23,910 nt of DNA from Pelargonium cotyledonis. Taxonomy: Eukaryota; Streptophyta; Magnoliopsida; Geraniales; Geraniaceae. Made by a program: the position numbers and the translations under genes. Shown here piece by piece: positions 1-9,399 of the stretch. Under the pieces are notes generated by a model that searched no databases, was not told the DNA's origin, and saw only the letters and a program-made list of their open reading frames with translations. The stretch is from the NCBI GenBank assembly GCA_036897625.1, contig JAYMTA010000819.1, positions 1-23,910 of the forward strand. Direction: 5' to 3'. Positions within the stretch are counted from its first letter, which is position 1. Each line of letters begins with the position of its first letter.

Positions 1-86
1 ACTCCTCTACGCGCTCCTCGAGCCTCTGGATGGCTCGCATCATCTTCTCTAGCTGATGCTGGACTTCTCTAGCCTTAATTAACTGG
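1..86 (-). other. possible partial exon, coiled-coil peptide, open at left edge
   Basis: Read on the minus strand, bases 86 to 1 give an open frame rich in Glu, Arg, Gln and Leu, including HQLEKMMRAIQRLEERVEE, which has heptad-like spacing of Leu, Met and Ile as in a coiled coil. An AG acceptor-like site lies just upstream (about 87-95), and a stop codon in the same frame lies further upstream, so this could be the 5' end of an exon continuing off the window. It could equally be a scrap of a retroelement gag. No family can be named. Confidence 0.2.
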
Positions 87-950
87 AAAATCTGAAATAT
101 TTGTTTGTGGCCTTAATTTGTCCACCTAGGTTAATTCTCTTGGTTAAATGACTATCTATTCACAAAATAACCAAAGAGAAATTGCTTCCATTAGTTAAAT
201 GTAACTATAAAACATCTCTAGTCACAGGCACTACACATGACTTATTATTTCATTATACGTTTCCAAATTACTCTTCCTATTTCCCTAAATATTGTTTAGT
301 AAATATTTTTTGAGCGATATGTTATGTGAGAATGGTGTGAAACTCGTGGGTGAGAGACTATGAGGCAGGTGTTTTGTAGTTTTTTATTTTTTCGGTTAGA
401 TTTAACTTGTGGAACAGGGTTGAAAAAGTTTGTGGTGGATATTTGTTTTGAAAAACAGTTCTAATAAATCATGCGCATTAAGTGACAAACTGACAAGTAA
501 ATGTGGGTCAAGGACTAATAATATTTCACCAAAAGAAAAGCCCAACATGTCTTTCTGTGGTGACCATGCTACAAGGGACAAAAGCTGTTCCAGTTGCCTA
601 CAAATTCAAATGCTACCATAAATGAAGCCATGGAAAGACAATTGGAGCTCATTGGAGAAAATAACATTGGGGTTGAGGGATAATCCTATATTGTATTCAT
701 AATGCTAACAAAAGATTTAATTATTAATTTGGACAATGAACCACTCCTAATCAATCTTATTATTTGAAGTTGCAATTTGTCAACACATAACTTAAAAAAA
801 ATTGTTTTAATGATCATAAATTAGTACTATGAAGAAAAAAAAAATACAGTGCAGAAATTCAACTAAAATAAGCGAAACTAGCATAATCTCAACCGTTTAC
901 TTGTTGGATGCTTCGTACTCTCATTGTCATTGCTCAATTTCTGCCCCCTT
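87..950. other. gene-free stretch downstream of the F-box gene
   Basis: AT-rich sequence with short A/T runs (for example 833-843). The one 63-codon plus-strand frame at 430-621 has no recognisable domain and looks like chance. The last part should hold the 3' UTR of the minus-strand F-box gene that ends at 953, but no clear poly(A) signal was identified. Confidence 0.5.
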
Positions 951-952
951 TC

Positions 953-2172
953 TTAGGAGAAACAAAATTCGGAGTATGAAGAAACCAACTTTGAAAGTTT
1001 AGATTTTGTGAGACGTTTTTCTTCTGGATCATAAAAATAAATTTGGTAGATATACGTCACTACTAATCGACCATCACTCAACAATTTTATAGGTTCCATG
1101 TTCTCAAAAGCAGGTTCATAATAAGGACCATGTTTGTAAAGACCATCCCAATCCACCTCTGCTGAATAGTCAATTTCCCATTTTTTACTCCATGAGTCTT
1201 CCCTCATGTAATCCTGCATCACCCAAACCTCAAGGATACCAGACTCCATGTCTTTACTCCAAGTGGCAATCAAACAATTGTCTAAAACTCCCAAATTCTT
1301 CAAACCATTTGTATCAACAGGAGGTTCAGGAAACGGTACAAACTCTTCTATTTTGAGGTTAAAACACAAAATAACATTACCTTTGTCGTCTCTATCGACC
1401 AGTAAATGAATAGCAACTTTAAGAACACAACTAGTTACATCGAAATATAACGAATCACAGAGTTCATCAACGAGGGCATTACTAACCTCTCTCCACGCAG
1501 GTGTTCCAAGCGTGTATATCTCACACCTTTGTGGCATTTCCACATTCGATGAGTACGTCGTTACTACTCGTAAGACCTTGTACTGGCTTGTTTTTGGACA
1601 GAATCCAAAAGCAAATGCTTCACTATCTTCCGTAGAATAATTGGAAGCTCTTGGAAGGACAACATATTCCTTTATTATTGGATTATATATGTAAACTGTG
1701 CGTCCTGCATCTCCCTTTTCCATATTTAATTTTGACGCACAAATCAATCCGTTCGCTGATTGACCGTATACACTATTCAGTTCTGACAACTGTTTTGGAG
1801 TATAAAAACAAGGAGGTTTTCGCGAGCAATTGTAGGACTCTCGATCAGGACTAGAGTAAATATTTTTGAGTCTTCCTTGATGTAGCACAAGAATGTGTTG
1901 TTTGTGGACCGCGGAGATGTTGAAAGATGGAGATGCGCAAAGTCGGGTTGCAAGATTAAATTTCGCCATGTCTTGCACACTCTCATGCAATGGATGATGG
2001 ATTTAATCGGCAATTTTAAAGTGATATCCGTGATTATGTGTGATGGTAGCACTTGAAAAACATTGTTTTGTTGTAATATTTTCTTGGCTGCTTTTCTTCT
2101 TCTCCTCCTCCTCCTTCGGTTGCTGCCAAGTTTCTTAGGGTTTGTCATGTCAATTTGATCTTCAATACACAA
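953..2172 (-). CDS. F-box protein with F-box-associated domain, frame broken once
   Basis: Probable substrate-recognition subunit of an SCF ubiquitin ligase: the F-box would bind SKP1/ASK and the C-terminal FBA domain the target. The N-terminal frame starts at 2172 (Met9 at 2148 is an alternative). It has a run of eight Arg (residues 19-26) and an F-box from about residue 42, LPSHIITDITLKLPIKSI, then VCKTWRNLI and DFAHLHLS. This frame stops at 1777. The rest continues in a second frame that is open from 1990 to 953 and carries FBA landmarks: ANGLICAS, YNPIIKEYVVLP, FGFCPKTSQYKVLRV, then a tail ending at 953. The two halves add up to about 390 residues, normal for plant FBA proteins. The switch fits loss of one base, probably between about 1860 and 1800. 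Family assignment is firm; whether this is a pseudogene, a recent allele or an assembly error is open. No substrate can be inferred. Confidence 0.82.
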
Positions 2173-3018
2173 GAAGTATGTGTTTTCTTTTACTCTTTCA
2201 CTTTCCGGTATAATGGTATATGTGTTATATATATATCTCCTAAAACTATTCCTATTACTAGTGAAAATATTGTGCTAGTAATTGTCATATTCTATTTCCT
2301 AATTTTTGTAGGGTTTGCTTTACTACGTTTCTTTAAGGGATAACTGCTTTTTTAGTACCCAGACTTTCACAAAAAATTCAATTTGGTACCTAAACTTCTA
2401 TTCCGCCCAATTTAGTATTCAAACTTTTATTTCACACTCAATTTGGTACTCATACTTTTATTTGAAACTCAATTTAGTATCCGCCGTCATATTCCGTCAT
2501 TTTCTCCGTTAAGTCTAGTCCACGTGTAGGTTACACTGCCTAGGTGGAAAAAAACGTTGATGTGGTACGCTGAGGTGTATGCTGACGTGGATGTTGACAT
2601 GGACCCTTTATTGCTGAGTGTACATTTTTTTGCTGAGTTTGATAATTAGGATGAATTAGAATTTTCAAAATAAAAAAAAAACAAAACAAAAATAAAATAA
2701 AAAATTTAAAACAAAAAAGAAAACCATTCAACTCTCTTCAACGATTCGAGAGAGTTCTGCTCACCGCCGTCCTCTACGATCTTCAACCTTCGTCGTCGTC
2801 GATCTCGGCTGCACTGTAGCCATGGTTCTCGGCTGTACTGTCGTCGTGGATATCCTTTTGTGGACGTCTCTACAGATCGAGGCCGCCTCTCATGGTCAAG
2901 TAGTATGTTTTCTTTTACTTCACTTTCCTGTGTGTTGTGTATATTTCATGTTCCTATATTTCCTATTCCTACTATTTGTGAATTGTACTAATCTTTGTTA
3001 TATTCTATTTCCTAATTT
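2169..3018. repeat. diverged direct duplication beside the F-box gene
   Basis: About 2169-2312 and 2897-3018 are related copies in the same orientation. Shared blocks include TTTTCTTTTACT, CACTTTCC, TATTCCTA and TATTCTATTTCCTAATTT near the far end of both. Copy 1 begins at the F-box start codon, so it is the upstream region of that gene. Copy 2 lies about 730 bp further out. Between them lie a tandem repeat, an A-rich tract (about 2668-2723) and a GC-richer segment (2745-2895). Confidence 0.6.
2351..2483. repeat. tandem repeat, 29-31 bp unit, about 4.3 copies
   Basis: Units start at 2351, 2382, 2411, 2442 and 2473, each opening with TTTRGTAYY, followed by a form of AAACTTYTATT and ending in CAA. 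This is the pattern of common plant dispersed repeats made of short internal subunits. The following 2500-2610 is a looser repeat of GCTGACGTGGAT-like words. Confidence 0.7.
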
Positions 3019-3102
3019 AAATTCTCATTAGGGAATAATAATATTGTATGATTAGTGTTTTTTAATTTTTTTTTTTTGTTAAAGAATAGGAAATAGAATA
3101 TA
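2999..3102. repeat. perfect 16-bp inverted repeat
   Basis: TATATTCTATTTCCTA at 2999-3014 is the exact reverse complement of 3087-3102, with a 72-bp loop. A second copy of the AAGAATAGGAAAT part follows near 3183-3195, next to a repeated ATTGTATGATT word (3040 and 3157 regions). It may be the relic of a small foldback element. Confidence 0.5.
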
Positions 3103-3104
3103 GA

Positions 3105-4529
3105 GCTTCATTAGGATTATAATTTTGATGGGAATGAAAATGTTCTTATTATGGAATTGTATGATTCGTGGTTTTTGTTTTTAAGAATAGGAAATCAACA
3201 TATATATGTATTAAACTTGGTGAGGTAGCATTAGGAGTTGCCACCTCATCAAGCCTAACAATTTGGAGCATTCTCATGCATTGTCTTTTCACTTTTCGAC
3301 GGTTACATAAAAACCATCTATTAGCTAATAACAATAACTATTAGCATTCATAGTAACAAACACTATTAACCTTTAGAAGTGTAGTAGCCAAGCATTCTTT
3401 ATATAAGAGTTAAACTCTCAAAGATTTTGCTAATTTTTTCGATGTGGGACTTTTACACAACCTCCAAACTTTATATACAATGTATTCATTTCATGTTTTG
3501 TATATCTTTTCAATGTGAGACTTAAATGATTCTTGATTTTATATGAAACAATTAATAATACACAATATATGTGATTTAATAAAATCCAATAAGGCCAATT
3601 ATTTTCATCATGTACAAATATAATCTAAGTATATATTCTCAAGTAGCGTATATTGACATAAAAACGGGCATTTGATTTTGCGCGTTAAACTTTATACTAC
3701 ATAATTAGATGAGTTTTAACTCGATTTACACACACAGTTCAAACATATCATAATAATACAAAACTTCCATAATATTATGTACCTCACAACTTTTTTTATT
3801 CTAAAAATTATTATAATAATTATGTTTTCAAATTTGATTGGAGCTTTGATATTTCATTGGTTCGATATAAAATTGCACTAATGAAAATTTGGTGGTAGAA
3901 ACCTGTAACTAAATTGGTAGCATACATTGTTGCATAAGAATTGAAATCAATAAGGTAAGACTTACGAATATAGATTCTCCAAATTTATGACCGGAAACAC
4001 AACTCACAACTAATTTTTCAAACTCCTCAACCACTAGACTACAAGTTTAGTGCAACTGTGTATTAGAGTCATTCAGTTTCGATAAAGTCGTATCTATTTT
4101 CAGCTCGACAAAATAAATAACTAATCAAACTGATATATTTATCTTACTTCAATATTAAGGCATTGAATTGAACAATTTGTGAATAAATTTAAGTTCTTAG
4201 CAAATCAAAATCAATTTCAAACAATTGACACAATATCAATTTGTACGCACCATATACAACTATATGAACAAAATAAAAAATGTATATAGTATATTTGTTT
4301 TATATTTCACACTAAATCTTATATAACTTTTATTTTCTTTTAAAGCAATGCTTTTTATCCATACAAATTCAAACAAAATACATATTAGTGATGAAAACAT
4401 ATGATCGCTGAATCACACACCAAAATATATTACTCTTTAATGAAATTCATTTTCAATAAACAATATGTTACAACCACATTTCTATTCATGTTGACAATAG
4501 TTATCATTAGAAGCTTATACTATCCGTGC
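3105..4529. other. gene-free AT-rich stretch
   Basis: No coding sequence recognised. 3390-3530 has two related words, CGATGTGGGACTT and CAATGTGAGACTT, typical of dispersed plant repeats. 3700-4400 is very AT-rich with no clear structure. The ATG at 4401 gives a hydrophobic N-terminus, but this does not belong to the gag remnant, which becomes recognisable only from about 4530. Confidence 0.45.
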
Positions 4530-5840
4530 AACGCACTGGATCGAAAACTAGTTGACTATGAATCTACAATCTCTGTGTCAATTATTAGAAGAATCATTAT
4601 TCATGGTCTAAGACATGAGTACCATGAATTTATTGATGTTGTTCAAGGATGGCCGACACATCCAACACATGAATTCTCGGAGAACTTAGTAGCCAATCAA
4701 GAGAGTTTGGGAAAACAAATAATGAGAGTCTCATTAAAGAACAAAGAAGAGGCATTTTTCAATGACAAGAGAAATATTCAACGTAAGAAAAAAGGAATCA
4801 CAAAACAATATAATGGAAACATATTCGAGGAAAGCTTTCAATCAAGAGAAGTATTACAAAGTCATAGAGATTGGGAGCATCAACTTAAGACATACAAGCA
4901 ACAACATGGTGGATGTTATAACTACGGCAAGAAAGTGTACTTTGCAAAAGATTGTCGATTCAAGAAACAAATTATCCAAGGAAATGTTGTAACGTCAAAG
5001 GATCCAAACATACAATATGACAACGAAGAAGAATGGGATGTTGAAGCTTAATTTGCTGAAATAGAAGACATGGAGGAAGAATTTGATTTCGACAAAAGAG
5101 AGTCAAAAGAAGAGCTTAGTTTGTACAACTATCACTCAACTAAAGAGACTATGGAGTTGGCATCAACAATGCTATATCCTGAAGAAGCCAACTACAACGA
5201 GGATTGAATCATCGACTCAAGATGTTCTAATCATATGACTATTGATAAAGAAAAAATTTATGAAAAGAAAGTTATAGTGGAGATAAGCTTTGAAGTTGAG
5301 AAAGAATTAGTGTCAACAAAGTCAAAAAATGAGGAAAAGTTGCAAGAACCTTCAAGTCCATGGAGAAGCAAAATTCATCCAAGAAGCATCGATCGAGAAG
5401 GAGCAAACAACCAGCCAACAAATGAAAATGTCCAAATGCAACAACAGTTACGACGATCAAGAAGAGAACGAAGACCATGATACAAGATACACTAATGATG
5501 CTCTTGCTAAAATAAAAGAGCTATCATCATATGAAAAAGTTTCCATAAATCCCAAAGGGAGAAAATGTACGGAAAAGTTCTCAGCTTTGAAGAAGAATCA
5601 AACTTGAGATTTAGTACAAAACCTAAAAGATGTGAAACTCGTATCTTGTAGATTGGTTTATAAAATAAAGACTCAGGAAGATGACTCCATTAAAAGATTT
5701 AAAGCACTTCTAGTTGCTCATAAATTTTCACAACAATATGGATTAGATTACTATGAAACATTTAGTTCCTTCGCAAAGATAATTACAATATGTGTATTGC
5801 TAGCCTTTGCAACAAAAGCTAAAAAAGTAAAAAAAAAATA
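4530..5840 (+). pseudogene. Ty1/copia gag-pol remnant, decayed and internally deleted
   Basis: Order: gag, zinc knuckle, protease, reverse transcriptase. Gag (4530-4760) shows IRRIIIHGLRHEY, VVQGWP and ENLVANQESLGKQ, as in the copia gag domain. The zinc knuckle near 4910 reads CYNYGKKVYFAKDC; the second Cys and the His of CX2CX4HX4C are both Tyr, so it cannot be a normal knuckle. A protease scrap at 5200-5240 has IDSRCSNHMT where copia has DSG. Integrase is essentially missing: an Arg-rich linker (LRRSRRERRP, about 5450-5478) follows almost at once. The RT start (5576-5838) shows ALKKNQT, LVYKIKT, QQYGLDYYETFSSFAK and VLLAFAT, with stops and frame changes. RNase H is absent. The element is inactive and is followed by a PPT-like site and LTR. 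Confidence 0.85.
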
Positions 5841-5887
5841 GTTACTTAGCTAAAGCAAGTCCAATGATAAAGTTGACGTTGAGTGAG

Positions 5888-6253
5888 TGTTAAAATAATC
5901 TTCACCGATTTTATTAAATATTCATTAGAAATCAATTATTGTAATAATTAGTAAAATTACGAAGAGGTGTGAGTAAAATAATATATTTTTTTCATAAATA
6001 GTGACCATTTGTAAGTATAATTTCACGATGAAAGGTTGTAATCATTCGTGTAAAGGGTTTGATGAAAGGATGTGCCATTTTAATGTACCCTTTCATACAT
6101 GATGTAGTATATATAGGGGAGCCCTATTATCATTATATATCAAGCCATTTAGTGAACTGTGAATAACACATGTACTCTTTTGTAAGATTACAAATATCTT
6201 GAGAGAGTTACAATGTTTTGTAAGAATTTATTTTCATAAAAGATTTTCCAACA
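5888..6253 (+). repeat. copia 3' LTR
   Basis: Begins TGTTAAAATAATC just after a polypurine-like stretch (GTTGAGTGAG, about 5878-5887) and ends TTTTCCAACA, so it has TG...CA ends in a TGTTA/AACA pattern. It lies 50 bp after the RT remnant, where the 3' LTR is expected. A TATA box candidate, TATATATAG, sits at 6108-6116. No matching 5' LTR was seen upstream of the gag remnant. Confidence 0.65.
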
Positions 6254-6394
6254 ATTTAGTCTAAATGATTTCAGCAACCGTTTCAAATAACATTATTCGT
6301 CATAGATTATCTTGTTTACTTAACATGAGAGACTATTACAAAACAAAATAAAGGTAACATGACTGTTATGGAACAAACTAAAACTAAAGTTTTA

Positions 6395-6570
6395 AAATAT
6401 AAAAAATGTTTAAATTAGTCACTGAACTATCTAGTTCGTGTTAGTTTAATATCTCAACTATCAAATGTGTCAATTTAGTTCATAAGTTCTGCAAACGAGA
6501 CAGTTTAATCCAAACATTTAAAAAATCGAGTCATTTAAAAATATTCCGTCAAATTTATTAACGAAACCGT
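6395..6570. repeat. dispersed plant repeat, copy A
   Basis: AAATTAGTCACTGAACTATC followed by TAGTTCGTGT and TTTAAT words, then CAATTTAGTTCATAAG. Copy B with the same order of words lies at about 9045-9185. Both are non-coding. Together they bracket the Mutator-like element and the ARGOS-like ORF. Confidence 0.5.
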
Positions 6571-6590
6571 TCAATTTACTATAACATTTT

Positions 6591-7214
6591 TTGAGAGAGA
6601 GCGAGCCAAATCTGGTACTGCTTGTCCATCTGACAACATTAGTTGGGTCTATTTCGGACAAGGCTTTTATTTTGATTCACACGACCAATAAACCAAATCC
6701 TCCGGCATATGTCATTGTCAATCATGATGGAAAAGCATCAAAGGTTTTTTCAGTACTGTTAGGAGTAACCAGATTACATGGATCATGGAGAACTTACCCA
6801 CGCAGACCATGACAACGTCCTTCTCCATGACCGACATTCCGCCACCGGAGTTTCCCGTCCGGCAGCTGCCGACGTCAGAATTATCACCGTCGACTCACAA
6901 GTAGCGGAAAGCTCAGAAGCATGGGTCTGGCGCATTAATTGTCTACCAACCACTCATCATGAATGTGCCGACCACTGCAGATGTGGTGGATGACAGTCCA
7001 GTAAATGTATTCAATACCCAAGACATAGGGGTCCACAACACCAACTCCCAACCTACCCATCCTTTACTCAATATTCTTTTTGCCTCCCAAATTCATGTTC
7101 CATCTTCCCAACCAACCCCATCTGCCAGGAAATAGGAAAAAACTCATAAACACCATTCAAAAATTCTTTCGGGGTCCTACTCCACCAGATTTTTGAATCA
7201 TCCAAAAGCAAGAA
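6591..7214 (+). pseudogene. decayed coding-like sequence, family not identified
   Basis: GC content here is clearly above the flanks. One frame (6591-6760) reads ISDKAFILIHTTNKPNPPAY, then continues through VIVNHDGKASKVFSV. From about 6754 a second frame takes over with PPPEFPVRQLP, QKHGSGALIVYQPLIMNV and a Pro/Ser/Thr/Asn-rich linker, with TAG stops near 6902 and 7133. The style resembles an ORF1/gag-like protein of a plant retroelement, but I cannot assign it. The second frame runs up to 7214, where the Mutator-like element is inserted. Without that element and one target copy, the frame stays open for about 30 more codons. Confidence 0.4.
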
Positions 7215-8121
7215 TGGTAAATTGCACGTAACTCCTATCGGGCTTTCACGAGTTGCAAATAACCCACTTTCGATATTGATTTAAGCACAAAACCAATTAA
7301 TATTTGTATTTTTGTAAAATTAGATGGTACGTGTAACGAAAAACATCGCGTGCATAACACATGATGTATTTTTTTAAATAACCAATCCACAATTTTTCTA
7401 TATTTTTTTCATTGATTAAAAATTCTAACGACCCTGTGAATTTTTGGATCGCCGAAAATTATGAACTTGAACTTAAATTCTCAAATCAAACTAAAATGAA
7501 CACAAAATCAAACTAAAATCAGCCCTAACTAATCTCAAATCAACCAAAATAACATGAACTCATACAAAAATGAACAAAATATGAAGAAAACAAATTAGAT
7601 CTGGAAAAAAAAAATAGATCTGGCCGCATGAGCCTCACCATCGTCGGAGACTCACCATCGCCGTGCTCGTGCTCGTAGAACAGTGTCAGATCTCGCCATG
7701 GCCATTGCCGCTGCTTCATCCCGACACCGCTGCTCCAGCTCGCTGTGGGTGGTGTTCAATCGTCCAATCGCCGGAGAAGCAGACAACGCTAGATCTGGCT
7801 AAAGCCTCCTCGAGCTCCAGCGACCAAAGCTCATCTCCGGCGTCGAGTTTCGGCCATGGCCATGGGAGCTGGAGGTCGAAACTCATCACGCCCAGATGTG
7901 TGTTTTATTTATTTATATATATTTAAAAATTCAAGCGCTTGTTTGGCTTAAACAGTGGTAATTTAGTCGTTTCGTATGGTATACTAACTGTGTCATAACA
8001 TAAAACATTGTTGAGTAGTTTTGGTGGGTTTGCGCTTAAGTCAATACCAAAGATGAATTTTTTGCAACACGTCGAAATCCCATAAGAGTTATGACTTATG
8101 CGCAATTTACCCAAGCAAGAA
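7206..8121. mobile_element. Mutator-like element (Pack-MULE candidate) with 9-bp target duplication
   Basis: The element spans 7215-8112 (898 bp). It is flanked by a perfect 9-bp direct repeat, AAGCAAGAA, at 7206-7214 and 8113-8121; a 9-bp duplication is the hallmark of Mutator-type transposition. The ends are inverted repeats: left TGGTAAATTGCACGTAA, right (reverse complement) GGGTAAATTGCGCATAAG. They can be aligned over about 85-95 bp through words such as GTTGCAAA and TTTAAGCRCAAA. No transposase is encoded, so it is non-autonomous. The centre holds a GC-rich segment unlike the AT-rich arms. It sits in the unassigned decayed coding sequence, 147 bp upstream of the ARGOS-like start codon. 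Diverged ends with a perfect duplication suggest moderate age. Confidence 0.85.
7619..7900. other. GC-rich insert inside the Mutator-like element
   Basis: Between AT-rich arms lies a segment rich in CG, GCC and TCG words, opening after a short duplication of AGATCTGG (7599 and 7616 regions). The plus strand is open from 7663 to 7926 (87 codons: Ser/Pro-rich, SSSSSDQSSSPASSFGHGHG), but the frame matches no family I know. Captured host gene sequence is the usual explanation for such a block in a Pack-MULE. Low-complexity element sequence is the alternative. Confidence 0.4.
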
Positions 8122-8204
8122 ATAAGGTTTCTAACAAGCTAAAACGGTGTCCGGAAATTAAAGCATTTGTTTACTCACTACACTTTCAATTTTTCGGAAT
8201 CTAC

Positions 8205-8215
8205 TATTTATAATA
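8205..8215 (+). promoter_or_regulatory. TATA-box candidate for the ARGOS-like ORF
   Basis: TATTTATAATA lies 44 bp before the ATG at 8259 and 93 bp after the end of the Mutator-like element. In an AT-rich genome such words are frequent, so position is the only support. Confidence 0.3.
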
Positions 8216-8258
8216 TTTACTAGTTTTCTAATTTTCAAGTCAGAATCTTTCAAGCATC

Positions 8259-8444
8259 ATGGACCAAATCAACTTTAAACTCGGCATGGGTTCGATTTTA
8301 GCAATTATCATGGTTGCTGCCGTGTTGTTCCTCATGCCATTGACAATGAGACCTCTTACATCACCGTCTATTTTCACCATTCTGATCATTCCGGTGGTCT
8401 TGGTGGTGGTTTATCTTATATTGTCGTTCTTGACGAACAATTAA
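8259..8444 (+). CDS. ARGOS / ORGAN SIZE RELATED-like small membrane protein
   Basis: 61 residues, single exon. Two hydrophobic helices (about residues 11-28 and 38-57) flank a Pro-containing loop: LFLMPLTMRPLTSPS, then IIPVVLVVVYLILSF. This matches the layout of the plant OSR domain, a Leu-rich helix, a loop of the PLxPPP type and a second helix with a Pro-Val start. Known ARGOS-family proteins sit in the ER membrane, promote organ growth and lower ethylene sensitivity. This copy has fewer loop prolines than ARGOS itself and lacks most of the longer N-terminal region, so it is a short or diverged member. The start follows the only ATG before the first helix. An AATAAA at 8570-8575 and a run of 15 A at 8598-8612 follow. 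A generic two-helix peptide is the alternative. Confidence 0.6.
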   Translation: MDQINFKLGMGSILAIIMVAAVLFLMPLTMRPLTSPSIFTILIIPVVLVVVYLILSFLTNN

Positions 8445-8569
8445 TCATCTCATATTTGTTGAGATATAAAATTTATGATGCTTGTTTTTGTTTATTCTTG
8501 AAATGCTGTTAATTATGTAATAATGGTACATTCTCCTAGTGAGATTTATGACCCCAACTTTGTGCTTTA

Positions 8570-8612
8570 AATAAAAGCATTTCTCTAGCTTTTAAGTAAA
8601 AAAAAAAAAAAA
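8570..8612 (+). terminator. poly(A) signal followed by a genomic A15 run
   Basis: AATAAA at 8570-8575 is followed 22 bp later by 15 consecutive A (8598-8612), about 125 bp after the ARGOS-like stop codon. The spacing is that of a cleavage and polyadenylation site. A genomic A-run at exactly this place may mean the copy arose from an mRNA. Confidence 0.5.
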
Positions 8613-9044
8613 GCCAAAACCCATTCACTATGCAGTTAAAATTTGTAGCCTTGTTCTCTACTTCTCTTTTGGTGGGGAGGTATCAGGTGCATTTGGCACA
8701 TTACTCTATGACAATTTTGGCTCTCATGGTATCAATTGGTCTTTGAAGACAAAGAATGATGCAACTGTCATCACACTTGGTAATTTCCAATTTGTCTCTT
8801 TCATGATCATTGCAACTGAGCTCAAAGGATCCCTTGAATGTTTGGACTTTCTCGAGTTTGGTTCTCCAATGCCAACTTGCTATTTCAGCTTGCTCTTTTT
8901 TCAATATGTAATGTCATGTCATGTTTGTTGGTTTTTTTTCGATTCTCTCGGGTGTATGTAGTTCGATCCTCTTCGGGATCTTCTATTCAATAAATTTGGT
9001 ACTTTTGCTAATAAAAAGTTTTGATGACATTAAAATGATTAATA
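8613..9044. other. gene-free stretch
   Basis: Open frames on both strands (8701-8904 minus, 8743-8961 and 8921-9217 plus) overlap and show no domain. Nothing else stands out. Confidence 0.4.
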
Positions 9045-9185
9045 TTAAAAAAATAGTTCAAATTAGCTCTTATCTATTTAGTTCGTGTCATTTTAATTCA
9101 TCAACTTCAATATATGTCAATTTAAAATATAAATTCTATTATAATTTCAGTCCCTCAACTATCAAACATCTATACTATACTAAAT
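9045..9185. repeat. dispersed plant repeat, copy B
   Basis: AAATTAGCTCTTATCTATTT, TAGTTCGTGTC and TTTTAATTCATCAACTT follow the same order as copy A at 6395-6570. Non-coding. An A-rich stretch at 9306-9330 follows. Confidence 0.5.
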
Positions 9186-9399
9186 TGACACGTCTGTTAA
9201 TTGAAAGACAAAAATAAAACGATACGGGACAATTCTAGAACTAATTTCAATCTCTTCCTTAAAAATAAATTGAATAATTAAGAGATTAAATTGAATCATT
9301 TTCATTAAAAAAAAAATTAAAAAAAAAAACAATATTCCAAAAGGGTCGTTGATCTATTGATTGAGTCAGTGAGCTAGAGGAGAAGATGAGAGGAAGAAA

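Noticed and set aside
4401..4529. Hydrophobic N-terminus of the 216-codon frame, resembling a signal peptide
   Set aside because: The rest of the frame is copia gag, which has no such leader; the start is a chance extension into AT-rich DNA.
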